In this document: positions 25,505 to 33,693 of the stretch, piece after piece
Layout of the letters: every line of letters begins with the position of its first letter
Position numbering within the stretch: position 1 is the first letter of the stretch
Source of the DNA: DASPWW01 sp963803425
GTDB lineage: Bacteria; Actinomycetota; Thermoleophilia; Solirubrobacterales; 70-9
DNA: 64,000 nucleotides
Direction of reading: 5' to 3'
Assembly (NCBI GenBank): GCA_963803425.1
Contig: CAWDMA010000001.1
Location: 124,001-188,000 of the forward strand
Program-made: the position numbers and the translations under genes
The notes under the pieces: model-generated
Seen by the model: only the letters and a program-made list of their open reading frames with translations
What the model was told of the DNA's origin: nothing
Database searches by the model: none

Positions 25505-25575
25505 CGCTTTCGGCAAGTTAGCGGGAGAGGTGATCGAGGACCTCACCCGCGCAGCGCGCGGGGGTCAGCCCGCGC

Positions 25576-25938
25576 TCAACCCCACAGGACCGCGGTGGTC
25601 GGGTCCTCGGGGTCGACCTTCACCGTCAGCTCCTTGCCCTCCTGGAAGTGCTCGACGTTCTGCGGATGCAGGAACTGGAGCACCGTCGCCTCGTACGGAT
25701 CGCCGCCGTCGGGAGTGATCTCGAGATTGAACTCGTACTCCGGGCTTCCGCCAACGTCGGCGCGGCCGGTCTCCCGGGCGGAGAGGATCTTCCCCTTGCG
25801 CTCGATCCCGCTCTGGGCGAGCTTGTTGTAGCGCTCCTGCATCTGCATCAGCTCCGCGGCGTCCCCCATCCCCTGCCCGGACTGCATCGCCTGCTGAGCC
25901 TGCTGCGCCATGTCCTTGTACTGGTCCATGAACCCCAC
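25576..25938 (-). CDS. Conserved cytoplasmic protein with oligomerisation helix and small beta domain
   Basis: A 120-residue protein. An amphipathic N-terminal helix (VGFMDQYKDMAQQAQQAMQS) precedes a beta-rich C-terminal domain (KGKILSARETGRADVGG, then EATVLQFLHPQNVEHFQEGK and VKVDPEDPTTAVLWG). The ending matches a protein type common in Actinobacteria with no known function (memory-based). GTG 25938 is chosen because related proteins start MGFF and a G-rich ribosome-like stretch precedes it; ATG 25929 is the alternative. It is divergent from the sigma factor gene at 26068. Confidence 0.75.
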   Translation of the reverse strand: MGFMDQYKDMAQQAQQAMQSGQGMGDAAELMQMQERYNKLAQSGIERKGKILSARETGRADVGGSPEYEFNLEITPDGGDPYEATVLQFLHPQNVEHFQEGKELTVKVDPEDPTTAVLWG

Positions 25939-26067
25939 GGGGCCCCCTTTCGTCGTGTCGGCCAACACTATCCCCCGGGCCCCGCCGCTGCGCCGGATCC
26001 GCCCGGGCACCGAGGCTGTTTTCATGTGTATCGGAGCGTGCGGGGGGCGGCGGGATCCGGTACAGGC

Positions 26068-26859
26068 ATGTCCGAAACCGAGCCAAGACACGAAGCGGCA
26101 CCAGGCCCCGAGGAGCAGCTGGCCGACGAGCAGGCCCTGCTCGCCCGGTACGAGCGGGACCGCGACCCGGTCGTCCGCGAGGAGCTGATCCAGCGCTTCA
26201 TGCCGCTCGCCCGCCGGCTCGCCGGCCGCTACCGCGGCCAGCGTGAGTCGTTCGAGGATCTCGTCCAGGTGGCGAGCCTCGGCCTGGTCAAGGCGCTGGA
26301 CCGGTTCGAGCCCTCCCGCGGGATCGCGTTCACGAGCTACGCGGTGCCGACGATCCTCGGCGAGCTCAGACGCCACTTCCGCGACCGGGGATGGTCGGTC
26401 CGCGTCCCGCGCGACCTCCAGGAGCGGACCGCGCGGGTGGAGCGGGTGATCGCCGAGCTGCCGGGCAGGCTGGGCCGGGCGCCCTCGGTGAACGAGATCG
26501 CGGAGCAGCTGGACCTGGAGCCCGAGGAGGTGCTCGAGGCGATGGACGCCGGCCGTGCCCACCATGCGATGTCCCTGGACGCGCAGGCGCAGGTGGAGGA
26601 CGGTGAGGGCATCCCGCTCACGGAGCGAATCGGCGACAGCGACCCCGGGTTCGACACGGTGGAGTTCGGCGAGGCGATCTCGGAGGCCCTCGACGAGCTG
26701 TCCGAGCGCGACCGGACGGTCCTCCACCTCCGCTTCGTCGAGGATCTCACCCAGACCGAGATCGCGGGGCGGATCGGGGTGTCGCAGATGCACGTGTCGC
26801 GGATCCTGCGGCGAGCCGTCGACCAGCTCCGCTCCCAGGTCGACCCGGGCGAAGAGTGA
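26068..26859 (+). CDS. SigB/SigF-family RNA polymerase sigma factor
   Basis: A 263-residue group 3 sigma factor. Region 2 has FEDLVQVASLGLVKALDRFE and TSYAVPTILGELRRHFRD, region 3 has LGRAPSVNEIAEQLDLEPEE, and region 4 is the HTH TQTEIAGRIGVSQMHVSRIL. Length and motifs match the stress/sporulation sigma-B/F group. ATG 26068 fits. Its stop codon abuts the stop of the convergent anti-sigma gene with no gap. A sigma-B-type promoter at 28140-28165 is a candidate target. Confidence 0.92.
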   Translation: MSETEPRHEAAPGPEEQLADEQALLARYERDRDPVVREELIQRFMPLARRLAGRYRGQRESFEDLVQVASLGLVKALDRFEPSRGIAFTSYAVPTILGELRRHFRDRGWSVRVPRDLQERTARVERVIAELPGRLGRAPSVNEIAEQLDLEPEEVLEAMDAGRAHHAMSLDAQAQVEDGEGIPLTERIGDSDPGFDTVEFGEAISEALDELSERDRTVLHLRFVEDLTQTEIAGRIGVSQMHVSRILRRAVDQLRSQVDPGEE

Positions 26860-27687
26860 TCATCGGTCGATTCCGACGATCAGGAACTCCGCAAGGCCGT
26901 CGGCGCCCGGCTGGACGGTGAGCTCGGACGCCAGCTTTCGGAGGGACGTTCCTCCGGGGAGCTCCAGCTCGTCGGCGATCCGCTCCGCGGCACCCTGGAC
27001 GAGCGGCCCCACCCGCACGTCGAGCCGTCCCTCCTTGTCCATGATCTCGATCCCGACCGTGCCGTCCCGGAAGTCAGAGGCCCGGTGCGCGGACACCGCG
27101 TCACCGAGCAGGATCGTGTCGGCGAGCCGGTCGATGCTGAACTCGGCGCGCGCGGCGAGCGCGCCGATCACGCGGGCGAGCACGGGCCGCACGACGCTGC
27201 CGGCGGAGATCGACATCGACGTCCCGTTGTCGGCGATCCGGCGGGCGGCTCCGGCCTGGTCGACGGCCTGGTCCATCTCGACGTGTCCATTGCGGCTGAA
27301 GGGCAGGACCATCCGCATCTCCGTACCCGTCTTTCCACCGCGGATCTCGAACTGCTCCGAGAGCGCCGCGATCAGCGGCAGGCCGAGCCGCAGGCCCTGA
27401 TCCTCCGGCACCGACGGACGCGGCCGGAATCCCTCGCCGTGGTCGCGCACGGAGACCTCGATCCCGCTCGCGTGCGGCCTCGCGCTGATCTCGAGCGGTC
27501 CCAGCTCGTCCTCGGGATACGCGTGCACGACGGCGTTCATCGACGCCTCGGTGACGACCGTCTTCAAGTCGTCGATCGCGCCCTGGTCGAGCCCGATCTC
27601 CTCCGCGTAGCCGGCCAGCGCCTGTCGGACGACGGCCAGGTTCTGCGGCCGCGCGGATACGGTCAGGACTAGCGCCTCCCGGTTCAC
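26860..27687 (-). CDS. Anti-sigma factor serine kinase (RsbW/SpoIIAB-like) with C-terminal extension
   Basis: A 275-residue protein. The N-terminal half is a GHKL/HATPase_c_2 anti-sigma kinase: VVTEASMNAVVHAYPED (N box), VRDHGEGFRPRP (G1) and GLRLGLPLIAAL (G2). The second half (about 140-275, SAGSVVRPVLARVIGALAAR through LPGGTSLRKLASELTV) looks like a degenerate second domain of the same length, which classical RsbW lacks. GTG 27687 overlaps the STAS gene stop (GTGA). It is expected to bind the sigma factor encoded head-on from 26068 and to phosphorylate the STAS protein. Confidence 0.88.
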   Translation of the reverse strand: MNREALVLTVSARPQNLAVVRQALAGYAEEIGLDQGAIDDLKTVVTEASMNAVVHAYPEDELGPLEISARPHASGIEVSVRDHGEGFRPRPSVPEDQGLRLGLPLIAALSEQFEIRGGKTGTEMRMVLPFSRNGHVEMDQAVDQAGAARRIADNGTSMSISAGSVVRPVLARVIGALAARAEFSIDRLADTILLGDAVSAHRASDFRDGTVGIEIMDKEGRLDVRVGPLVQGAAERIADELELPGGTSLRKLASELTVQPGADGLAEFLIVGIDR

Positions 27688-28052
27688 GTCTCCGGTGGGC
27701 CGGCGGCGGCTTCCTCGATCGCCGCGGTCCGGTTCGCGTGCACCGGCAGCGTTGTGGTCAGCCCCGTGACGTCGAGCACGCGCGCGACCGGCCCGGCGCC
27801 GTTGGTCAGCGCGACCGCGAATCCCAGACCCCCCTTGTGCGCCTCCCGCCGGGCGTCGAGCAGGGCACCCAGGATGGAGGAGTCGATGAACTGCGCCCGC
27901 GACAGATCGACGACGATCGGCTCGTCGGTCGCGAGCGCGGCGGCCAGCCGCTCACGCAGGTCGGGTGCGGTGCTGAGGTCGTGCTCGCCACTGATGCTGA
28001 TCACGCTGACGCCCTGAATCCCCCGCTCGACGTCGATCTCCCCCGGCTCCAT
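27684..28052 (-). CDS. STAS-domain anti-sigma factor antagonist (RsbV-like)
   Basis: A 122-residue STAS protein (MEPGEIDVERGIQGVSV). The phosphorylatable serine lies in SRAQFIDSSILGALLDARR, the classical DSS motif. When unphosphorylated it should free the sigma factor by binding the anti-sigma kinase encoded next in the operon (established for the family). ATG 28052 is chosen; the frame extends upstream to 28133 through Arg-rich sequence of low coding quality. Confidence 0.9.
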   Translation of the reverse strand: MEPGEIDVERGIQGVSVISISGEHDLSTAPDLRERLAAALATDEPIVVDLSRAQFIDSSILGALLDARREAHKGGLGFAVALTNGAGPVARVLDVTGLTTTLPVHANRTAAIEEAAAGPPET

Positions 28053-28139
28053 CGGAGCGAGAATACCCTCGTGGGGTGCATGCTCAAACCCCCGGATCCG
28101 GGCGCGCCCGCGACTGCATCGAATTTCTCGCAAATCGAG

Positions 28140-28165
28140 GTTTAGGTCCTTCGATCATGGGGTAG
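28140..28165 (+). promoter_or_regulatory. Sigma-B/F-type promoter
   Basis: GTTTAG (28140-28145) and GGGTAG (28160-28165) are separated by 14 bp, closely matching the GTTTAA / GGGTAT pattern of SigB/SigF promoters with correct spacing. It is 87 bp from the STAS gene start and points away from it. Transcription would begin near 28172, running into the candidate small RNA and possibly the CapA-like gene. Confidence 0.65.
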
Positions 28166-28171
28166 AAGCGT

Positions 28172-28246
28172 TCACGGAGCAAACCCCGCTCCCCCCTGTA
28201 CCAGCAACGGACCCGGTGGTCGTCCCCCGGGTCCGTTGCGATTTGT
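28172..28246 (+). ncRNA. Candidate sigma-B-dependent C-rich small RNA
   Basis: From the predicted transcription start to the hairpin end is about 75 nt with no good ORF. Hairpin 1 is GGAGC (28176-28180)/GCTCC (28188-28192) with loop AAACCCC. A run of six C follows (28191-28196). Hairpin 2 (28204-28239) has a C-rich loop. Paired hairpins with exposed C runs recall actinobacterial 6C RNA, but I cannot confirm membership. It could instead be a structured leader of the gene at 28285. Confidence 0.5.
28204..28244 (+). terminator. Strong hairpin, putative intrinsic terminator
   Basis: A 13-bp stem (28204-28216 with 28227-28239) encloses a 10-nt loop and is followed by GATTTG. The stem is perfect and very stable; the U tract is short, so termination may be partial. 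It lies between the sigma-B-type promoter and the CapA-like gene. Confidence 0.6.
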
Positions 28247-28284
28247 GGGGCCGGATCCTGTGCAGGCGCTTATGATCACGCCTG

Positions 28285-29289
28285 ATGGGCGCGCCGGGCA
28301 CGGGGCCGATCGGGCTCCTGGGCGACGTGATGCTGGGGCGGGGCGTGGCCGACGCCCTCGGCGCAGGGACCCCTCCCGTGGACGTGTGGGCGCCGGAGGT
28401 CCGCGAGATCGCCGCGTCGTGCGACGCGGTCGTCTGCAACCTCGAGTGCTGCGTGTCGAGCGGGGGCGAGAGGACCGAGCGGGTCCGCGACAAGCCGTTC
28501 TTCTTCCGCGCCCCCCCCGTCGCGGTCGAGTCGCTGCCCGCCCTGGGCGTGCGCGTCGCGGGACTGGCCAACAACCACGCGCTCGACTACGAGACGGAGG
28601 CGCTCGCCGACACGCTCGAGGCGCTCAGCGGCGCGGGCATCGCCGCGGTCGGGGCGGGGCCGGAGGTGGAGGCCGCCCGACGGGGCGTGACGATCGAGAT
28701 CGGCGGGCGCCGGGTCGGGATCGTCGCGATCTCCGACCACCCGGCCGCCTACGGCGCCCGGACGGGCGAGCCCGGGATCGCGTACGCGGATCTGCGCGCC
28801 GGGATCCCGGCGTGGCTCACGGTCGAGCTGGTCCGGCTGCGACACGAATGCGACCTGGTGATCGCGTTTCCGCACTGGGGGCCGAACATGGCCACCGAGC
28901 CCCCCGCCTCGCGGCAGCTCGCCGCGGAGCAGATGCAGGAGGCCGGAGCGGACCTGATCGCGGGGCACTCGGCGCACGTGTTTCACGGCGTCGGATGGGG
29001 CGAGCGGGGACCGGTCGTGTTCGACCTGGGCGACGGGCTCGACGACTACAGGGTCGACCCGGAGCTCCGCAACGACCTGGGGCTGTTCGCGCTGTGGACG
29101 CCCGGGCCCGATCGGGGCGAGCTCGAGATCGTCGGCCTGGCGCTCGACCACTGCCGCACCGGGCTCGCCACCGGGGACGAGGCCGAGTGGATCGCCGGGC
29201 GGCTGGAGCGCGCCTGCGCGGCGCTCGGCACTGCCGTGGAGCGAGTCTCCGAGGGCCGCTTCCGGATCTCACCGCAGATCGACGGATGA
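28285..29289 (+). CDS. CapA family protein (metallophosphatase fold)
   Basis: A 334-residue CapA/PgsA-like protein. Metal-binding motifs are GLLGDVMLGRG, NLECCVS, LANNHALDYE and AGHSAHVFHGV, the order seen in poly-gamma-glutamate synthesis protein CapA. No signal peptide is visible in the chosen frame, so export is doubtful. Its stop overlaps the start of the membrane glycosyltransferase-like gene (ATGA, 29286-29289), suggesting a joint role in envelope polymer or glycoconjugate handling. Actual poly-glutamate synthesis is not implied, because no capB or capC is present. Confidence 0.85.
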   Translation: MGAPGTGPIGLLGDVMLGRGVADALGAGTPPVDVWAPEVREIAASCDAVVCNLECCVSSGGERTERVRDKPFFFRAPPVAVESLPALGVRVAGLANNHALDYETEALADTLEALSGAGIAAVGAGPEVEAARRGVTIEIGGRRVGIVAISDHPAAYGARTGEPGIAYADLRAGIPAWLTVELVRLRHECDLVIAFPHWGPNMATEPPASRQLAAEQMQEAGADLIAGHSAHVFHGVGWGERGPVVFDLGDGLDDYRVDPELRNDLGLFALWTPGPDRGELEIVGLALDHCRTGLATGDEAEWIAGRLERACAALGTAVERVSEGRFRISPQIDG

Positions 29290-30473
29290 GCGTCCGGGGG
29301 CGGATCACCACCGCGGCGGTTGTCGCGGCGCTCCACCTCGCGGCTTTGGTCCCGCTCGTCGACGGCGGCTCGGTGATCGTCGGGCCGATCTTCCAGCCCG
29401 AGGCCGAGGGGGTGCTGGACGGCTCGCTCCCCTACCGCGATCGCGACTTCGAGTACCCGCCGTTCGCGCTCGGGCCCGTGCTCGCCCCGGCGGCCGTCAC
29501 CGACGATCCGGGGAGCTACTCCGAGGCGTTCGCGTGGGAGATGCTCGGATTCGACCTCATGATCGTCGCCCTGCTCGCCTTCGGGATCCGCGCCGGGCCG
29601 GGCCGGGTGATCGGGGCGCTCGCCGTGTACTCGCTCGGGATCCTGTTCCTGAGCGGGATCCTGGCGCCGGACTCGGACCTGGACGCGTCGCTCCCGCTCG
29701 CCCGGTTCGATCTGGTCCCGGCGGCGCTCGTGCTCGCCGCGGTGCTCGCCCGCGAGGCACGGCTGTCGGCGACGTGGTCGGCGCTGCTCGCGGTCGGAAC
29801 GGCGGTGAAGGCGTACGCGGCGCTGCTGTACCCGGTCCTGTGGCACGCCGAGCGCAGGCCCGCCCGGGTGGTCGTCGCCGGGATCGTGCCGGTGGCGCTG
29901 GCCGCGGCGCTCGTGCTCGCCTGGGGGGACGAGTTCGGCTCCGCGATCTCCTACCACTCGACCCGCGACCTGCAGATCGAGACGGTGGCTGCGTCGCCGC
30001 TGCTGGTCGCCCACCTGCTCGGCGCCTCCGCCGGGTTCACCACCGGCGCCGGCAGCTACAACCTCGACGCGGCCGGGGACTCGCTCGCGCGAGCGGTGAC
30101 GATCGGGCTGCTCGCCGGCGGGTATGCGCTCGTCGTCTGGGCCACGTGGCGGTGGCGCCCGCGGCCGCTGGCCGCGGCGACCGCGGTGCTCGCCGTCGCG
30201 GTGTGCTTCTCCCCGGTCCTGTCGCCCCAGTTCCTGCTGTGGGTGCTGCCGGTGTCGGCGGCGGCGTTCGGGCTGGGCACTCCGAACCTGCTCCTGCTCG
30301 CGGCCGTGTTCGGGACCCAGGTCGTGCTCAGCCGCTACCACCTGGTCGAGTCGATCGACGCCGGGTTCGTGATCCCGCTCGCGGTCCGGAACCTGCTGCT
30401 GGTGGCCTACGTCGCGGCGGTCGGGCTCAGGCTGCGATCGGGGTCGCCAGCCGCCCCAGCGTGGGCGAGGTGA
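29286..30473 (+). CDS. Polytopic membrane protein, GT-C/GT87-like mannosyltransferase
   Basis: A 395-residue protein with about ten hydrophobic segments. An early acidic motif, RDRDFEYPPFALGPVL, matches the catalytic-loop region of DUF2029/GT87 polyprenyl-phosphate-mannose-dependent transferases. LARFDLVPAALVLAAV and a late FSPVLSPQFLLWVLPV are also usual for the family. It is coupled to the CapA-like gene by ATGA. Its 3' end overlaps the convergent FAH-family gene by 47 bp. Donor and acceptor are unknown. Confidence 0.8.
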   Translation: MSVRGRITTAAVVAALHLAALVPLVDGGSVIVGPIFQPEAEGVLDGSLPYRDRDFEYPPFALGPVLAPAAVTDDPGSYSEAFAWEMLGFDLMIVALLAFGIRAGPGRVIGALAVYSLGILFLSGILAPDSDLDASLPLARFDLVPAALVLAAVLAREARLSATWSALLAVGTAVKAYAALLYPVLWHAERRPARVVVAGIVPVALAAALVLAWGDEFGSAISYHSTRDLQIETVAASPLLVAHLLGASAGFTTGAGSYNLDAAGDSLARAVTIGLLAGGYALVVWATWRWRPRPLAAATAVLAVAVCFSPVLSPQFLLWVLPVSAAAFGLGTPNLLLLAAVFGTQVVLSRYHLVESIDAGFVIPLAVRNLLLVAYVAAVGLRLRSGSPAAPAWAR

Positions 30474-31263
30474 TCATGATCTCGTCGCCGGGCTCGAGGT
30501 AGATCCGCGGCATGTGAAGGCTGCCGACCCCGGCCGGAGTCCCGGTCGCGATCACGTCCCCGGGCTCCAGCGTCATCAGGCCCGACAGGTGGGAGACGAG
30601 GTGGGGGACGGTGAAGATCAGCTCGGCGGTGGTCGAGCTCTGACGCTGCTCCCCGTTCACGCTCAGCGAGAACTCGATCCCGTCGTGCGGACCCGCCTCC
30701 TCGGGGGTGACCAGCGCCGGCCCGCACGGCGCCGAGCCGTCGAACACCTTGCCCGGCATCCACTGCGGCGTGGAGAACTGCAGGTCGCGCGCGGACAGGT
30801 CGTCGAACAGCATGTAGCCGGCGACGTGCTCGAGCGCGTCGGCCTCCGCCACCGCCTTCGCGCGCGTCCCGATCACGAACGCGATCTCGGCCTCGTAGTC
30901 GACCTTCGTGGTCGGCAGCGGCACCGCCACCCCGGTCCCGACCAGCGCGTTCCGGAACTTCGCGAAGAACGGCGGCTTGTCCGGAGGCTCGGCGTCCTGC
31001 TCGGCCGCGTGCGAGCGATAGTTCAGCCCCAGGCAGACGATCTTGTCCGGGTCGGGGATCGGCGGGAGCAGGTTGACCTCGCCCACCGGCACCCCGGCCG
31101 CCTTATCGGCGCCGTCCAGCTTCCCGAGCAGGGCGCCCTCGAGCAGCCCGCGGACGGTCGCCGCCTCAGGGGTGCCGACCAGGTCCTCCGCGTCGACGAC
31201 CCGCTCGCCGGCCAGCACCCCGGCGCGCTCGCCCCGCTCGGACCTGTACGTGACCAGCCGCAT
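30427..31263 (-). CDS. Fumarylacetoacetate hydrolase family protein
   Basis: A 278-residue FAH-fold enzyme. IVCLGLNYRSHAAE, PPFFAKFRNALVG, the metal ligands in VDYEAEIAFVIG and FDDLSARDLQF, and the C-terminal VIATGTPAGVGS are all typical. It probably cleaves or decarboxylates a 2-oxo acid (acylpyruvate, oxaloacetate or 2-hydroxyhepta-2,4-dienedioate type). Context does not choose between these. ATG 31263 is preferred over a start 12 bp upstream. It is divergent from tRNA-Asp. Confidence 0.88.
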   Translation of the reverse strand: MRLVTYRSERGERAGVLAGERVVDAEDLVGTPEAATVRGLLEGALLGKLDGADKAAGVPVGEVNLLPPIPDPDKIVCLGLNYRSHAAEQDAEPPDKPPFFAKFRNALVGTGVAVPLPTTKVDYEAEIAFVIGTRAKAVAEADALEHVAGYMLFDDLSARDLQFSTPQWMPGKVFDGSAPCGPALVTPEEAGPHDGIEFSLSVNGEQRQSSTTAELIFTVPHLVSHLSGLMTLEPGDVIATGTPAGVGSLHMPRIYLEPGDEIMITSPTLGRLATPIAA

Positions 31264-31336
31264 CCGCCCGCGCAATCTACCCGCCGGCCGCGGCTAACCT
31301 AGAATCCCCGCGCGGGCCGGGAGGCCCGTCACGCAC

Positions 31337-31410
<74 letters not shown>

Positions 31411-31447
31411 CTCAGGACGTCTCCTAGCGTCGCACTTCGGAGTCCTC

Positions 31448-31543
31448 GGGCAGGGCCTTGCTCATTTGCGATTGCGCAAACTCGTTGCGGCCCCTGCCCT
31501 GCGTCCGCCGAATTGCTCGCCCGGAGCCGCCCTGAGCAAGGCC
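31448..31543 (+). repeat. Nested inverted repeats in the tRNA-Asp spacer
   Basis: Three inverted repeats occupy the 170 bp between tRNA-Asp and its partial copy: GGGCAGGG/CCCTGCCC (31448-31455, 31492-31499), TTTGCG/CGCAAA (31465-31470, 31475-31480) and the 11-bp GGCCTTGCTCA/TGAGCAAGGCC (31454-31464, 31533-31543). The first and third share bases, so they would be alternative folds. No gene is seen from 31411 to 31668. Confidence 0.55.
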
Positions 31544-31581
31544 GCTCCGGTTTCTCTCACCCGCGACCTCGGCGGAGACGA

Positions 31582-31650
31582 GCCGCGGGTTCGAGTCCCC
31601 GTCGCTCCCGCTGAGGACCCCGGATGGCGTCGTACTTGGGAGCGGGAGGT
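31582..31650 (+). repeat. Degenerate duplication of the tRNA-Asp 3' half and its flank
   Basis: Positions 31582-31612 repeat 31383-31412 (variable-loop end, T arm, acceptor 3' strand) with one inserted C at 31600. The following about 35 bp remain visibly similar to the sequence after the real tRNA (AGGAC and GCGTCG.ACTT.GGA). The 5' half is absent, so it is not a tRNA gene. It resembles an old attachment-site repeat or a slippage duplication; no integrase is present. Confidence 0.65.
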
Positions 31651-31668
31651 CGCCTCCCGGCCTGGCGC

Positions 31669-33068
31669 CTACCCGTCCTCGGCCGCCTGCGTCGCCTCCG
31701 AGACCCCGCTGGGGCGGCCGCGGCGGATCCACGCGACCCTCAGGTACATGCCGAGGATCACCGTCGCCGCCAGCGCGACCAGTGCGTCGAGCCGGGTCAG
31801 GTTGAGGGCGAGCACGAACGCGACCAGCACGGTCCCGAGCACGTTGACTGCGAGCGCCGCCCGGTTGCCCTCGCGGTGTGACAGCCTCGCCGCGCCGATC
31901 AGCGCCGCCAGGAAGCTGACGAACACGGCGACCGCGTAGAACTTCACGATCACCTGCTCGTCGGCCCCGGCCGGGAGGATGATCGCGGCCGCCGCGATGA
32001 ACGTCGCCAGCACGCCCCAGCCGGGAACGAGGTAGCGGTTGGTGACCGCGAACCGGGCCGGGACGAGGCCGTCCCTGCCCTCGCCCGCGTGCATCGCCAG
32101 CGCCCGCAGCAACCCCGAGCACGCCACGTATGCGGACGCGCTGGCCGCTATCAGCAGCAGCGCGCTGGCGGCCTGGAAGCCGCCGAACAGCGCGCCGCCG
32201 CCGGTCGCCCGCCGGGCCACCTCGGCGAGCAGGGTCGAGTTCTCCCCGGGAACGCCGATCCCGAGCCGGACCGCCAGCACGGCGATCCAGATCGTCAGCA
32301 CGCCGACGATCGCGACCATGATCCACACGGTGAGCTGACCGAACATCCGCCGCCCCCGGTCCCGGAGCTGGCCGAGCTGGGCGATCGCGTCCGCGGGCGC
32401 CTCCACCCCGGTGGCGAGGGCCATCCCGAGCGGCATCGCCACCAGCACGGCGAGCGGCGCCGCGTTGGCGAGCAGCGGCGCGCCCTCGCCGCCGCCGGTC
32501 GCGGGGACGTGCACCGGCTCGGCGAACACCCCCTGACCAGGACGATCGCGGCCACGACCAGGAAGAAGAGCGTCGCCGTCGCGAACACCACCCTGCCCAG
32601 ATGGCCGAGCGAGACGACGCCGGCCACCACCGCGGCCAGACCGAGCGCGAGCGGCACCCGCAGGTCGGAGAGCGCCGGCGCGTACGCGATCGTCGCCGCC
32701 GCGCCCGCCGCGCAGCTGACCGCGACGGTGAGCGTGAAGTCGACCAGCAGCGCGCCCAGCGGCAGGAAGGCCCACCCCTCCCCGAACGCCTCACCGAGCA
32801 CCTTCGGCCCTCCGCCGCCCGTTGGGAAGCGCCGGATCAGCTGGTGGTAGGTGGCGCTCACCACGGCGATCGTCCCGATCACCAGCGCCATCGTCGGGAG
32901 CAGGTCGGCGAGGTCGCCGTCGAGCGCCACCAGCGAGGACTCGATCGCGTAGGTGACCGAGGAGACCGGGTCGGCCATCACGGTGAACGCGAACGCGACG
33001 AACAGGTTGAACATCGTGATCGCCTCGGGAAACGGGACCCGATACCTGGCGTGGGTGTGGCTCGACAC
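31669..33068 (-). pseudogene. APC-superfamily amino acid permease, frameshifted
   Basis: A polytopic transporter of about 465 residues with at least eleven hydrophobic segments. The N-terminal part (GTG 33068, VSSHTHARYRVPFPEAITMF) contains the first half of the APC fold (MADPVSSVTYAIESSLVAL). The C-terminal part (FAEPVHVPATGGGEG onward to SEATQAAEDG) is in another frame. The break lies at the C5 run 32529-32533; adding one C restores VLVRGVFAEPVHVP. Both halves are well preserved, so a homopolymer error is likely. Substrate unknown; amino acid or polyamine import is a family guess. Confidence 0.8.
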
Positions 33069-33149
33069 GCCGGGGCACGCTAACCGAGCAGGCACATGCC
33101 GGCGTCATCGCTGTCACCGGCGAGCCCGGTCACATACTCTGCGCCGCCC

Positions 33150-33635
33150 GTGTCCCGGAACCCAATACGCATGCCGGCCGGCGTCTCTCTCGCGGCCGCT
33201 CTGGTCTTCGCCGCCACGGTGTTCGGATGCGGACGGGACGACGACAGCACGACGGTGGCGACGACTACACAGTCGACGACCGCCCAGACCGGCACGGGCT
33301 CGGGCGAGACGTCCGGAGGCGGCGGCGGGAGCGGCTCCGGCTCCGGCGGCGGCGAGACGGCGAGCGCCGCCGCGGCACAGAAGAAGGTCGACGCTGCGGT
33401 CCGAAAGTGCGAGTCGAAGGCACAGGGCTTCAGCAGCAGCCAGGCCAGCGTCGTCGGGGGCGCGTGCGGAATCGTCGGCGACTCGTTTCAGACCTCCCTC
33501 GATCTCGCCGGCGCAGACGTGAGCGAGGGGATCTCACAGGCCGCCTCCAATTGCCACGCGATGGTTGGGAACCTGCCGCCGGAGGACCGGGGCACGATCG
33601 CCGACCTCTGCAAGTCGATCGCAAAGACCAAGTAG
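33150..33635 (+). CDS. Putative lipoprotein with Ser/Gly/Thr linker, unknown function
   Basis: A protein of about 161 residues from GTG 33150 (154 from ATG 33171). The n-region SRNPIRM, hydrophobic core SLAAALVFAATVFG and Cys form a lipoprotein-like signal. A long low-complexity linker of Thr, Ser and Gly follows, then a helical C-terminal domain with four Cys (KCESKAQGF, GGACGIVG, SNCHAMVG, ADLCKSIAK) that may form two disulfides. CATACT at 33133-33138 could be a -10 for a leaderless GTG. I do not recognise the domain. Confidence 0.7.
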   Translation: MSRNPIRMPAGVSLAAALVFAATVFGCGRDDDSTTVATTTQSTTAQTGTGSGETSGGGGGSGSGSGGGETASAAAAQKKVDAAVRKCESKAQGFSSSQASVVGGACGIVGDSFQTSLDLAGADVSEGISQAASNCHAMVGNLPPEDRGTIADLCKSIAKTK

Positions 33636-33693
33636 GGGCCGGCCTCGGATAGACTGCGTCGCGCCGGTCTGGGGAACCAAGAGGAGGGCACGG

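Noticed and set aside
28053..28133. Upstream extension of the STAS gene
   Set aside because: The Arg-rich sequence lacks coding character, and the conserved STAS start fits ATG 28052.
28285..30473. Capsule or poly-gamma-glutamate locus
   Set aside because: Only a CapA-like gene and a GT-C-like gene are present; no CapB/CapC ligase genes.
31582..31612. Possible second tRNA-Asp
   Set aside because: Only the T arm and acceptor 3' strand are present; the 5' half and anticodon arm are missing.
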